A DNA stretch of 64,000 nucleotides, from assembly GCA_024639165.1 (NCBI GenBank), contig JAHEIX010000001.1:1-64000 (forward strand), given 5' to 3'. Under the pieces are notes generated by a model. That model saw only the letters and a program-made list of their open reading frames with translations, ran no database searches and was not told the DNA's origin. This document shows positions 34,557 to 43,474 of this stretch, one piece after another. The translations under genes were made by a program, and so were the position numbers. The first letter of the stretch is position 1. Each line of letters opens with the position of its first letter. The stretch comes from UBA7446 sp024639165. Lineage in GTDB: Bacteria > Bacteroidota > Bacteroidia > Flavobacteriales > Flavobacteriaceae.

Positions 34557-37223
34557 TTAGTCGTTTAGGTTGGGTTGTAGCCATTTGGTGGCTTCTTCAA
34601 CAGAAATTCCTTTCCGTTGAGCGTAATCTTGTAACTGGTCGGGGTTAATCTTGCCCAAACCAAAATAGCTGGCTTTTGGGTGAGCAAAATAATAACCAGA
34701 TACCGAGGCAGCAGGCCACATGGCCAAGCTTTCGGTCAGGTCCACGCCGATGCGTTCTTTTACTTGCAGCAACTCCCAAATGGTTTCTTTTTCCAAATGG
34801 TCTGGGCAGGCAGGATAGCCCGGCGCCGGACGGATACCGCTGTATTTTTCTTTAATTAAATCCTCGTTGGTCAGGGTCTCGCTGGGTTGATAGCCCCAAT
34901 GTATGGTTCGCACCTGCTTGTGTAGGTACTCGGCAAAGGCCTCTGCCAAACGGTCGGCTAGTGCCTTGACCATGATGCTGTTATAGTCGTCGTTTCGGGC
35001 TTCAAACTCCTTGGCTAGTTCAGCGGTACCAAAGCCTGCTGTCACACAAAAGCAACCCATATAATCTTGAGTACCCGAGTCTTTTGGGGCAATATAATCG
35101 GAAAGGGCTCGATAGGGTTTGCCCTTACTTTTAAGCAATTGCTGGCGTAGGGTTCTGAAGAGGTGGGTTTGTTGTTCGTGGGTTACCTCAATATCATCTT
35201 GGTTGTTGCTGTTTGCCTTAAAAAGCCCAAACACCGCCTTAGCCTTTAGGAGTTTTCCATCTATGATTTGCTGTAGCATGGCTTTAGCATCGGCAAAAAG
35301 CTGGGTGGCTTCTGTGCCCACCACCTGATCGGTCAATATTTCGGGATAGCGCCCGTGTAAATCCCACGAACGGAAAAAGGGCGTCCAATCAATATAGTCC
35401 ACTAAGGGTTGTAATGGTTGCTCCAAAACTTGTATGCCCAACTGTTTGGGTGTTGAGGGTGTTTGCTGCTTAAAATCAATACGCAAACGTTTTTCACGAG
35501 CTTCGGCTATAGGCACATAGGTCTTGTGATCGCTGCGTTGCTGAAAGCGTTCACGAAGGTCTTCATACTCCGATTTTATGTTCAATTTGTATGCTTTGTT
35601 GCTGTCGGGTTTTAATAAATTTCCGACCACGGTAACTGCACGAGAAGCATCGTTTACATGTACTACCGTATGCGTGTACTGGGGTGCAATCTTCACAGCG
35701 GTATGCGCTCTAGATGTGGTGGCGCCACCTATCAAAACAGGGATGTTTTTACCCGTCTTTTCAAGTTCTTTTACCAAGTACACCATTTCGTCAAGCGAAG
35801 GAGTAATCAGCCCAGACAAACCAATGGCGTCTACTTGCTCGGTAAGTGCCTTTTCAATAATGCGCTCTGGCGGTACCATAACCCCCATATCAATGATGTC
35901 ATAATTGTTACATCCCAAGACCACACCAACAATATTTTTACCAATATCGTGTACGTCGCCTTTTACGGTTGCCATCAAAATTTTTCCTGCAGCTTCAGGC
36001 TTTCCTTCTTGGGCGGCTTCAATGTAAGGCAATAAATAAGCAACGGCTTTTTTCATTACCCTTGCAGATTTAACCACTTGTGGTAAAAACATTTTCCCAC
36101 TACCAAACAAATCACCCACCACGTTCATGCCATCCATCAAAGAACCTTCAATAACTTCAATGGGCGCCTTGGCCGCCTGGCGAGCTTCTTCAACATCTTC
36201 AACCACAAACTGATCGATTCCTTTGACCAGCGCATGGGTGATGCGTTCTTGCAAAGGAAGGCTACGCCATGCCAGCTCATTTTTAATTTTTTCCTTGCTC
36301 CCGCCCTTTACTTGCTCGGCAAATTCCAACAAGCGTTCAGTGGCATCGTCTCTGCGATTGAGCAACACATCTTCAACCCGTTCCAGCAAGTCTTTTGGAA
36401 TCTCGTCATAGACCTCCAACATGCTAGGGTTAACAATACCCATGGTCATACCGTGCTGTATGCCGTGGTATAAAAAAGCGGCATGCATGGCTTCACGCAC
36501 CCTGTTGTTTCCTCTAAAGGAAAAGGACACATTGCTTACTCCACCACTGACATGGGCATGAGGCAGGTTTTCACGTATCCATTGGGTGGCCTTAAAAAAG
36601 TCTAGGGCATTGGATTTGTGTTCTTCCATCCCTGTAGCAACTGGAAAGATATTTGGATCAAAAATAATGTCTTGTGGGGGAAAGCCAACTTGATTAACTA
36701 GCGTGTCGTATGAACGCTTGCAAATCTCAATGCGTCTTTCAAGTGAGTCTGCTTGCCCTTTTTCATCAAAGGCCATAACAATGACCGCAGCACCATAGCG
36801 CCGTATGCGTTTCGCCTGTTGGACAAAGGTCTCTTCACCTTCTTTAAGACTAATGGAATTAACCACACATTTGCCTTGAACTACTTGCAATCCAGCTTCA
36901 ATAATTTCCCATTTTGAGCTATCGATCATGATGGGAATTCGAGCAATATCTGGTTCGGCTTGGATTAGATTTAAAAAGCGGCGCATGGTGGCAACGCCAT
37001 CAATCATACCCTCGTCCATATTCACGTCTAGTATCTGGGCACCTCCATCTACTTGTTCACGAGCAATTTCCAAGGCGGTTTCAAAATCGTTTTGTTCAAT
37101 AAGCCGTAAAAAGCGTCTTGAGCCTGTAACATTAGTGCGTTCGCCAATATTGACAAAATTGGTGTCTGGACGCACGACCAAGGGTTCCAATCCAGAAAGC
37201 GATAAAAACTTCGGATCAGACAT
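34557..37223 (-). CDS. metH: Methionine synthase MetH, folate/cobalamin/activation part
   Basis: C-terminal portion of B12-dependent methionine synthase as a separate 888-residue protein. Domains in order: pterin-binding TIM barrel (about 15-285), cobalamin cap and Rossmann domains (about 310-540) with the cobalt-ligand motif DVHDIG at 423-428 (His425), and the SAM-binding reactivation domain (about 600-885, with RPAPGYPACPDH). I chose the ATG at 37223, 8 bases inside the upstream half. The homocysteine domain is in that upstream gene. Confidence 0.94.
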   Translation of the reverse strand: MSDPKFLSLSGLEPLVVRPDTNFVNIGERTNVTGSRRFLRLIEQNDFETALEIAREQVDGGAQILDVNMDEGMIDGVATMRRFLNLIQAEPDIARIPIMIDSSKWEIIEAGLQVVQGKCVVNSISLKEGEETFVQQAKRIRRYGAAVIVMAFDEKGQADSLERRIEICKRSYDTLVNQVGFPPQDIIFDPNIFPVATGMEEHKSNALDFFKATQWIRENLPHAHVSGGVSNVSFSFRGNNRVREAMHAAFLYHGIQHGMTMGIVNPSMLEVYDEIPKDLLERVEDVLLNRRDDATERLLEFAEQVKGGSKEKIKNELAWRSLPLQERITHALVKGIDQFVVEDVEEARQAAKAPIEVIEGSLMDGMNVVGDLFGSGKMFLPQVVKSARVMKKAVAYLLPYIEAAQEGKPEAAGKILMATVKGDVHDIGKNIVGVVLGCNNYDIIDMGVMVPPERIIEKALTEQVDAIGLSGLITPSLDEMVYLVKELEKTGKNIPVLIGGATTSRAHTAVKIAPQYTHTVVHVNDASRAVTVVGNLLKPDSNKAYKLNIKSEYEDLRERFQQRSDHKTYVPIAEAREKRLRIDFKQQTPSTPKQLGIQVLEQPLQPLVDYIDWTPFFRSWDLHGRYPEILTDQVVGTEATQLFADAKAMLQQIIDGKLLKAKAVFGLFKANSNNQDDIEVTHEQQTHLFRTLRQQLLKSKGKPYRALSDYIAPKDSGTQDYMGCFCVTAGFGTAELAKEFEARNDDYNSIMVKALADRLAEAFAEYLHKQVRTIHWGYQPSETLTNEDLIKEKYSGIRPAPGYPACPDHLEKETIWELLQVKERIGVDLTESLAMWPAASVSGYYFAHPKASYFGLGKINPDQLQDYAQRKGISVEEATKWLQPNLND

Positions 37224-38217
37224 TTTGTGAAATTTTTCTGGGTGTATGGGTCGATGCTGCTTGGGCGAGTAGTTGGATATGCGCTGGCGTTGAGCCACAA
37301 CAACCACCAATAATATTAACCAATCCATCAATCATATAAGATTCGATTAGATCACACATCTGTTGAGGGGTTTGATCGTATTCCCCAAAGGCATTAGGCA
37401 ACCCAGCATTGGGGTGAGCCGAAACAAAGCACTGAGCTTGTTGACCAAGGCGCTGTACGTAGGGTTTAAGTTGATCAGCGCCCAAGGCGCAATTAAAGCC
37501 TACACTTAGCAAATCAATGTGGGCGATAGAAACCAAAAAAGCTTCAACCGTTTGCCCCGAAAGGGTACGGCCAGAAGCATCTGTTATCGTACCACTAACC
37601 ATCACGGGGATATCGGAGTCAAGTTCCTCTTTGAGTTCGTCTATCGCAAAAAGAGCTGCTTTGGCATTGAGTGTATCAAAAACCGTTTCAACCAAAAGCA
37701 TATCAACACCACCTTCAATAAGGCCACTTGCCTGCTGCCTATAGGCCACTTTGAGTTCATCAAAAGTAATGGCCCGATAGCCAGGATCACTCACATCTGG
37801 CGACATACTTGCCGTTTTATTGGTAGGACCTATAGATCCTGCCACAAATCGGGGTTTAGAAGGATTCTTGGCGGTATAATCGTCCGCAGCCTTACGTGCA
37901 ATTTGTGCCGAGGCTACGTTAAGCTCAGTCACGTAATCTTCCAATGCATAATCGGACATGGCGATGGTAGTGCCTGAAAAAGTGTTGGTTTCAATAATAT
38001 CTGCCCCGGCTTCCAAATACTTGGCGTGCACCTCATAAATGGCATCGGGTTGCGTAATGGAGAGCAAATCGTTATTACCAACAAGTGGTATATGGTGGTT
38101 TTTGAATTGAGTTCCTCGAAAATCCTGTTCATCAAAATTATAGGCCTGCAACATGGTACCCATTGCGCCGTCAAGCACCATGATTTTTTTTGATAAAAGG
38201 GCTTCTAAACGTATCAT
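37216..38217 (-). CDS. metH: Methionine synthase MetH, homocysteine-binding part
   Basis: 333-residue homocysteine S-methyltransferase domain opening VLDGAMGTMLQ. The zinc cysteines are one in GFNCALG (about 240) and two in GGCCGSTP (about 307-308). In E. coli this domain is the N-terminus of a single 1227-residue MetH; here it is its own gene, overlapping the second half by 8 bases, so the enzyme is probably assembled from two coupled subunits. No frameshift remnants are seen: each half has clean ends. Split MetH is known in Bacteroidota. Confidence 0.93.
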   Translation of the reverse strand: MIRLEALLSKKIMVLDGAMGTMLQAYNFDEQDFRGTQFKNHHIPLVGNNDLLSITQPDAIYEVHAKYLEAGADIIETNTFSGTTIAMSDYALEDYVTELNVASAQIARKAADDYTAKNPSKPRFVAGSIGPTNKTASMSPDVSDPGYRAITFDELKVAYRQQASGLIEGGVDMLLVETVFDTLNAKAALFAIDELKEELDSDIPVMVSGTITDASGRTLSGQTVEAFLVSIAHIDLLSVGFNCALGADQLKPYVQRLGQQAQCFVSAHPNAGLPNAFGEYDQTPQQMCDLIESYMIDGLVNIIGGCCGSTPAHIQLLAQAASTHTPRKISQNV

Positions 38218-39389
38218 TCTAAGTGGTCAAGAGCTTGTTTTAAGTCTTGGATAATATCGTCTGGATGTTCCAAACCAACAGAAATACGGACAAGTCCGTC
38301 TGTAATATTAACAGCCAAACGATCTGCCTCACTTAGTTTGCTGTGTGTGGAAATTGCGGGTTGGGTGACTATGGTACGAGAGTCGCCTAGGTTTGAAGAA
38401 CGCGAACACATTTTTACCCCATTCATGAACTTTTTACCGCCTTCTATACCGCCTTTCACTTGAATAGTAACGATATTCCCGCCGCGTGTCATTTGCTTTT
38501 TGGCAATGTCATATTGAGGATGATCCTTGTGGAAGGGATAACGCACCGCTTCTACAGCTTGGTGTTGTAGTAAGAATGCGGTGATTTTTTCAGCATTGTC
38601 ACAATGACGATCCACTCGTATGGACAAGGTTTCCAGACTCTTGGAAAGCATCCAAGCATTGAAAGGAGACATCGCAGGCCCAGTGGTTCGAGCAAAGGCA
38701 TTGATTTCCTTAATAAGGTCTGTGCGGCCAACCGTCACCCCTCCAAGTACCCTACCCTGACCATCTATAAGCTTCGTAGCTGAGTGGATAACCAAATCGG
38801 CACCAAAGGCTATAGGCTGCTGCAAATAAGGTGTGGCAAAACAGTTGTCAATGACCAGTATAAGGTTGTGCTTTTTTGCCAAAGCACCCAAACGTTCCAG
38901 GTCTAAAATCTGCAAGCCAGGATTAGTCGGAGATTCGGCATAAATCATCTTGGTATTGGGCGTAACAAGGGCATCAAAAGTATCCAAGTCCTCGATATCA
39001 AAATAGGTGGTTTTAATATTCCACTTGGGGAAAATTTTGGTAAACAGTCCGTGCGTGGAACCAAAAACCGCTCGGGCAGAAATGATATGGTCGCCACTAT
39101 TTAGAAGCGCTGCAAAAGTGCCAAATACGGCAGCCATACCCGTAGCGAAAGCACAGCCATCAGCTGCTCCTTCCATTTGACAAATTTTCTCAACAAATTC
39201 GTTGGTATTGGGATTTGTAAATCGGCTATAAATGTTCCGTTGCTTCTCATCAGCAAAAGAGGCGCGCATTTCCTCTGCATCGTCAAAAACAAAGCTAGAG
39301 GTTAGATAAAGTGGCACACTGTGCTCATCGTGCTGGGATTTTTCTACCTGCGTACGAACAGCGTTGGTTTCAAATTTTTTTGGAATCAC
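38214..39389 (-). CDS. metZ: Trans-sulfuration PLP enzyme (MetZ-like)
   Basis: Cys/Met-metabolism PLP enzyme of 391 residues. The Schiff-base lysine is in VIHSATKLIDGQGR, and SRFTNPNTNEFVEKI and EADRLAVNITDGLVRISVGLEH are family signatures. The best guess is O-succinyl/acetylhomoserine sulfhydrylase, giving homocysteine from sulfide; cystathionine synthase or lyase activity cannot be excluded. It is the second such enzyme in the operon besides metY. It overlaps the metH N-terminal half by 4 bases and the OsmC gene by 20. Confidence 0.85.
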   Translation of the reverse strand: MIPKKFETNAVRTQVEKSQHDEHSVPLYLTSSFVFDDAEEMRASFADEKQRNIYSRFTNPNTNEFVEKICQMEGAADGCAFATGMAAVFGTFAALLNSGDHIISARAVFGSTHGLFTKIFPKWNIKTTYFDIEDLDTFDALVTPNTKMIYAESPTNPGLQILDLERLGALAKKHNLILVIDNCFATPYLQQPIAFGADLVIHSATKLIDGQGRVLGGVTVGRTDLIKEINAFARTTGPAMSPFNAWMLSKSLETLSIRVDRHCDNAEKITAFLLQHQAVEAVRYPFHKDHPQYDIAKKQMTRGGNIVTIQVKGGIEGGKKFMNGVKMCSRSSNLGDSRTIVTQPAISTHSKLSEADRLAVNITDGLVRISVGLEHPDDIIQDLKQALDHLE

Positions 39390-39801
39390 AGGGTGTGTTA
39401 TTTACAATTACGGAAAAGCTAACCGCAGCAGTGGCTGCTAATGTTAAAGAAACCGAGCAATACTTTGTAAATGACAATTCAGCTGCCCGATAAATTTTTT
39501 CAGGCTTTACATCTCCTGTCACGCGTACTGTTGCATGCACTTTTGTAAAAAGTGATGGCGCGGGTTTGTCTATTCGGTCGCCGTTAACTTCAATGTTCAG
39601 GCTGTCAAAAACTACTTTTTGCTTGTTTAGAATTGAGATAATATCAATGCTAGAACAACCTGCTACTCCCATAAGCAGCAATTCCATTGGGCTTGCGCCC
39701 TTTGGGTTTTCTACAGATTTATTATCAATAGCTATTTGATAGCCATTATCGTTTTCGATTGTGGCATGATAGCCAGACTGATGGGTGAGTTTTACATTCA
39801 T
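39370..39801 (-). CDS. OsmC-family peroxiredoxin-like protein
   Basis: 143 residues of the OsmC/Ohr fold. The two redox cysteines are Cys49 in GVAGCSSIDI and Cys115 in TKYCSVSLTL, as in thiol-dependent peroxidases of this family. The segment PMELLLMGVAGC is typical. Its place inside the methionine operon (4-base overlap with metX, 20-base with metZ) hints at a role in sulfur or thiol metabolism or protection of these enzymes, but that is inference only. Confidence 0.88.
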   Translation of the reverse strand: MNVKLTHQSGYHATIENDNGYQIAIDNKSVENPKGASPMELLLMGVAGCSSIDIISILNKQKVVFDSLNIEVNGDRIDKPAPSLFTKVHATVRVTGDVKPEKIYRAAELSFTKYCSVSLTLAATAAVSFSVIVNNTPCDSKKI

Positions 39802-40775
39802 ACATGTTCTTGAATTGGGGTGAATACTTCTTGTAATAAATTTATCAATTGATCGTGTTCAATCAAAAAGGCATCGTGTCCATGTATGGAGTTGATGGTC
39901 TTAAAAAATACATTGGGCTTAACATCTAATAATCGGCGGTAGGTGTCTCTGTTGTCTTCATGGGTAAAAAACAAGTCGGTATCAATGGATACAAGAAAAA
40001 TATTACCTGTTATTTTTTCTACTAAAGTCTCAAAGGAATCACGTTGGTGGCAAATATTAACAGTACCCAACAAATGATTCATCGATTTATAAGCTCTAAT
40101 ATCAAACCGGCTAGCCAGCTTATCGCCATGATACAGCATCCATGTCTCGACATTAAATTTATTTTGGTCCTTGTTGATGGTCCTATCGAATCGAAATTTT
40201 AAAGATTGTGGTGTTCTATAACACAACATGGCGTGAATACGGGCATCCTCAAGTGGGTTTTGGGAATTATGCAACAATCGGTCTTGAAGCAAGACGTTTG
40301 CTAAAATCCAATCAGAAGCTTCCCAATGACAAGCAATGGGGATGACATTGCGAATAAAATTTGGATGTGATACTGCCATTTCCCATGCCAGTGCACCTCC
40401 AATAGATCCTCCAATAGCAGCAAAGAGTTCGGATACGCCGAGTTCGTCTAAAACTATTTTAAAAGCTTCGGATATGTCGCTCAAGATCCAATCTTTGTAG
40501 GAAGTTAAAAAGCTATCATCAAAGCCATTACCTGGAAAATTAAAGGCAATAACGCTGTACACTTCTGTATCAATCATCTTCTTTGGACCGATAATATCGC
40601 TCCACCACCCATCTTCGCCAGACACATTTGAGTTTCCGGTCAGGGAATGATTTACCAAAACAACAGGCGCTTCGTGCAGCTGCTTACCAAATACTTGGTA
40701 GGATAAGGTCAAAGGAATGACCTTACCGCTGTGCAACTTAAAGGAAGGTATGTTATGTTTCTGAAGTGACGACAT
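39798..40775 (-). CDS. metX: Homoserine O-acetyltransferase, short MetX type
   Basis: Alpha/beta hydrolase-fold acyltransferase of 325 residues. The nucleophile is Ser124 in GGSIGG, and HSLTGNSNVSGEDGWWSDII together with GPKKMIDTEVYSVIAFNFPG follow the MetX pattern. The catalytic His is in IHGHDAFLIEH near the end. It is shorter than the usual 350-380 residues. With metY next to it, it should activate homoserine with acetyl-CoA for direct sulfhydrylation; substrate choice (acetyl or succinyl) is inferred from context. Confidence 0.88.
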   Translation of the reverse strand: MSSLQKHNIPSFKLHSGKVIPLTLSYQVFGKQLHEAPVVLVNHSLTGNSNVSGEDGWWSDIIGPKKMIDTEVYSVIAFNFPGNGFDDSFLTSYKDWILSDISEAFKIVLDELGVSELFAAIGGSIGGALAWEMAVSHPNFIRNVIPIACHWEASDWILANVLLQDRLLHNSQNPLEDARIHAMLCYRTPQSLKFRFDRTINKDQNKFNVETWMLYHGDKLASRFDIRAYKSMNHLLGTVNICHQRDSFETLVEKITGNIFLVSIDTDLFFTHEDNRDTYRRLLDVKPNVFFKTINSIHGHDAFLIEHDQLINLLQEVFTPIQEHV

Positions 40776-40799
40776 ATTGCCTTTATTCTTTTTTCTTAA

Positions 40800-42074
40800 T
40801 TAAAGTGTTTCAAAAGCAGCTTGTAAGTCCGCTTTTAAATCTGCAATATCTTCAAGTCCAACAGACAAACGGATAAGGTCATTTGTTACCCCTGTGTCTT
40901 CTTGCTGTTCTGGTGTAAGCTGTTGGTGAGTTGTACTGGCGTTGTGGATGATAAGCGATTTTGAATCTCCAAAATTGGCAAGCAAAGAGAAAATCTTGGT
41001 GTTATCTGCAATTTTCTTTGCTGCTTCAAATCCACCTTTCACACCAAAAGTAACAACACCACTTTGGCCGTCTTTTAGGTATTCTTTTGCCAGACTGTTG
41101 TATTTGCTCGACGACAATCCTGGATAGTTAACCCATGCTACGGATTCGTTTTCGCTTAGCCATTGAGCCAATTCAAGTGCGTTTTGGCTGTGACGTTGCA
41201 TTCTTACAGACAAGGTTTCTATCCCTTGAATGATTTGAAAAGCATTAAAAGGACTTATTGCTCCTCCTAAGTCACGAAGACCCTCTATCCTAATTCTTGC
41301 AATATAGGCTGCAGGCCCCAAAGCTTCGTGGTAGTTTAGCCCGTGATATGAAGGTGAAGGAGAGGTGAATTCTGGAAACTTACCACTCGACCAATCAAAT
41401 GTACCTGCGTCAATAATAACACCGCCCATAGCTGTACCGTTGCCATTTAGGTATTTGGTCAAGGAATGAATAACAATATTTACGCCGTGATCGATGGGTT
41501 TCAACAATGCGGGTGTAGCAACTGTATTGTCCACCATAAAAGGAACCTTATGTTTCTTGGCTACTTTAGAGATAGCTGCCAAATCAAGTACGTCCAGTTT
41601 TGGATTGCCCAATGACTCCGCAAAAATAAGACGTGTGTTGTCTTGAACAGCAGCTTCAAAATTGGCAACATCGTTAGGATCAACAAAAGTTGTGGTGATA
41701 CCAAAGCGTGGCAACATAGACTTTAGCATATTGTATGATCCACCATACAGGCTGTTTGAAGACACAATGTGGTCACCAGACTTTAAAAAAGTAAGGATGC
41801 CCGTTGACAAAGCAGCTGTCCCAGAGCAAGTGGCCACAGCGGCTATTCCTCCTTCAAGTGCTGCCATACGCTGTTCCAGTACGTCGGTTGTAGGGTTGTT
41901 TAGTCGGGTATAAATATATCCAGGTTCTGCTAATGCAAAAAGGTTTGCAGCGTGTTCTGCATTGTTAAAAACAAAAGAAGTCGATTGATACAACGGTACT
42001 GCTCTTGTTCCTTGTGTTTTGGTTACATCATGTCCTACGTGTAGGGCATCAGTTGAAAAATTTGAATTACTCAT
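40800..42074 (-). CDS. metY: O-acetylhomoserine sulfhydrylase MetY
   Basis: PLP enzyme of 424 residues, the longer type that uses O-acetylhomoserine and sulfide to make homocysteine. DALHVGHDVTKTQGTRAVP opens the protein, the PLP lysine is in VIHSLTKYLNGNG, and long inserts compared with MetZ/MetB types (for example around 225-260, LNYHEALGPAAYI) mark the MetY subfamily. It lies 9 bases after metK and 24 before metX. Confidence 0.93.
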   Translation of the reverse strand: MSNSNFSTDALHVGHDVTKTQGTRAVPLYQSTSFVFNNAEHAANLFALAEPGYIYTRLNNPTTDVLEQRMAALEGGIAAVATCSGTAALSTGILTFLKSGDHIVSSNSLYGGSYNMLKSMLPRFGITTTFVDPNDVANFEAAVQDNTRLIFAESLGNPKLDVLDLAAISKVAKKHKVPFMVDNTVATPALLKPIDHGVNIVIHSLTKYLNGNGTAMGGVIIDAGTFDWSSGKFPEFTSPSPSYHGLNYHEALGPAAYIARIRIEGLRDLGGAISPFNAFQIIQGIETLSVRMQRHSQNALELAQWLSENESVAWVNYPGLSSSKYNSLAKEYLKDGQSGVVTFGVKGGFEAAKKIADNTKIFSLLANFGDSKSLIIHNASTTHQQLTPEQQEDTGVTNDLIRLSVGLEDIADLKADLQAAFETL

Positions 42075-42083
42075 GTTATTATA

Positions 42084-43331
42084 TTAAAATTGATTCTTGA
42101 ATGTTTGTACTAAATCGAGTTTTTCCCAAGTGAATAATTCCACCTCACAGTCTATACGACCATTATAGGGTGACTCGAATGTCTTTTTAACGATTTGTGG
42201 CTTACGCCCCATGTGTCCATAGGCAGCCGTTTCCTCATATATAGGGTTTCGGAGTTTGAGGCGTTGTTCAATTCCAAAAGGCGATAAATCTACAAGAGCA
42301 GCTACTTTTTCTGCTATTTCAGCATCGGTGTATTTGGTATTTGTTGTTCCATAGGTATTGATAAATATGGATGTAGGAGCTGCTACTCCGATGGCATAAC
42401 TCAGCTGTACCAGAACTTCATCGCAAACGGCAGCGGCTACCAAGTTTTTGGCAATATGTCTGGCAGCATAGGCAGCACTTCGGTCTACTTTAGAAGGGTC
42501 TTTACCACTAAAGGCACCTCCACCGTGTGCTCCTTTTCCACCATAGGTGTCTACAATAATCTTACGGCCGGTAAGCCCTGTATCTCCGTGAGGACCCCCG
42601 ATAACAAACTTGCCGGTTGGGTTGATATGATAAACAATATCATTGCCAAAGAGCGCCTGAATGTTTGCCGGGTATTCGGCAATAACAGCAGGAATGACCT
42701 GAGTAATTAAATCCTTTCGGATTTTGGCCAACATGGCGTTGTCTTCATCGAAATCATCGTGTTGGGTTGAAATAACAATGGTGTCCACTCGCAAAGGCTT
42801 GTGGTCGTCCGAATATTCAAGTGTTACTTGGGACTTTGCATCTGGACGTAGATAGGGTATGGCTATTTTTTCTCTTCTAAAATCAGACAGTACGCGCATG
42901 ATTTTATGAGAAATATCAAGTGCCAAAGGCATATAATTGTCGGTTTCATTGGTAGCATAACCAAACATAATTCCCTGGTCTCCGGCGCCTTGTGCGGCTG
43001 CCTCAGCTCTATCAACGCCTTGGTTAATATCGGGAGATTGTTCGTGAATAAGTGAAATGACACCACAAGAATCTCCAGAAAATTGATAAGCGTCTTTGTT
43101 ATAGCCAATCCGGTTTATGGTCCGTCGCGTTATGGACTGTATATCTAGGTAAGTTTTGCTTTTAACCTCGCCGGCTACAACAGCCTGACCTGTAGTGACT
43201 AGGGTTTCACAAGCTACCTTACTATCAGGGTCAAATGCGATAAAATGATCCAAAAGTGCATCGCTTATTTGATCTGAAACTTTGTCTGGGTGACCTTCAC
43301 CTACTGACTCTGATGTAAAAAAATATGACAT
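42084..43331 (-). CDS. metK: S-adenosylmethionine synthetase MetK
   Basis: Makes SAM from methionine and ATP. FFTSESVGEGHPDKVSDQIS opens the protein, GDQGIMFGYA (about 118-127) is the conserved ATP-binding loop, and the P-loop-like GGGAFSGKDPSKVDRSAAY lies at about 269-287. Length 415 is slightly longer than the usual 385-400. It is the first gene of the methionine operon and directly follows a SAM-II-type riboswitch, so its product likely represses its own operon. Confidence 0.98.
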   Translation of the reverse strand: MSYFFTSESVGEGHPDKVSDQISDALLDHFIAFDPDSKVACETLVTTGQAVVAGEVKSKTYLDIQSITRRTINRIGYNKDAYQFSGDSCGVISLIHEQSPDINQGVDRAEAAAQGAGDQGIMFGYATNETDNYMPLALDISHKIMRVLSDFRREKIAIPYLRPDAKSQVTLEYSDDHKPLRVDTIVISTQHDDFDEDNAMLAKIRKDLITQVIPAVIAEYPANIQALFGNDIVYHINPTGKFVIGGPHGDTGLTGRKIIVDTYGGKGAHGGGAFSGKDPSKVDRSAAYAARHIAKNLVAAAVCDEVLVQLSYAIGVAAPTSIFINTYGTTNTKYTDAEIAEKVAALVDLSPFGIEQRLKLRNPIYEETAAYGHMGRKPQIVKKTFESPYNGRIDCEVELFTWEKLDLVQTFKNQF

Positions 43332-43335
43332 AATC

Positions 43336-43380
43336 TTGCTTTTGGGGAGTATATAGACTGATTGCAGTAATCAAAAGCAA
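43336..43380 (-). promoter_or_regulatory. Expression platform between SAM-II aptamer and metK
   Basis: On the minus strand TTGCTTTTG (43380-43372) and CAAAAGCAA (43344-43336) form a perfect 9-pair hairpin whose 3' arm ends 4 bases before the metK ATG, so it would mask the translation start region. Its loop contains TGCAATCAGTC (43366-43356), the exact complement of GACTGATTGCA (43418-43408) in the aptamer core. Binding of SAM would occupy the core strand, which could shift the balance towards the start-masking hairpin. This model is inference from pairings. Confidence 0.65.
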
Positions 43381-43383
43381 GCT

Positions 43384-43431
43384 GTTTTAGCAGTTTTTTT
43401 GAGAGGTTGCAATCAGTCAAATCCTTCCTCT
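43384..43431 (-). promoter_or_regulatory. SAM-II riboswitch aptamer
   Basis: The minus strand matches the SAM-II (metA motif) layout. P1 is AGAGG (43431-43427) with CCTCT (43406-43402). The conserved loop has GATTT at 43423-43419 and ATTGCAA at 43413-43407. The A-rich joint is followed by GCTAAA (43391-43386). Pseudoknot pairs expected by the model are present: CTG (43416-43414) with CAG (43384-43382), and GCA (43410-43408) with TGC (43392-43390). It begins about 3 bases after the predicted transcription start and precedes metK. A covariance-model search against RF00521 would settle it. Confidence 0.85.
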
Positions 43432-43438
43432 GTGGGTG

Positions 43439-43467
43439 CAAATATACAACAAGATGAAAATTTACAA
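43439..43467 (-). promoter_or_regulatory. Promoter of methionine/SAM operon
   Basis: The minus strand has TTG at 43467-43465, an 18-base spacer and TATATTTG at 43446-43439, fitting the Bacteroidota consensus. Transcription should begin near 43434, immediately before the SAM-II aptamer. The promoter begins 8 bases after the end of the DUF6588 gene. Confidence 0.8.
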
Positions 43468-43474
43468 AGAAATT

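Noticed and set aside
38218..38300. Cobalamin riboswitch before metH
   Set aside because: metH begins inside the end of metZ with a 4-base overlap, leaving no leader; the only aptamer-like leader in the operon is the SAM-II type before metK.
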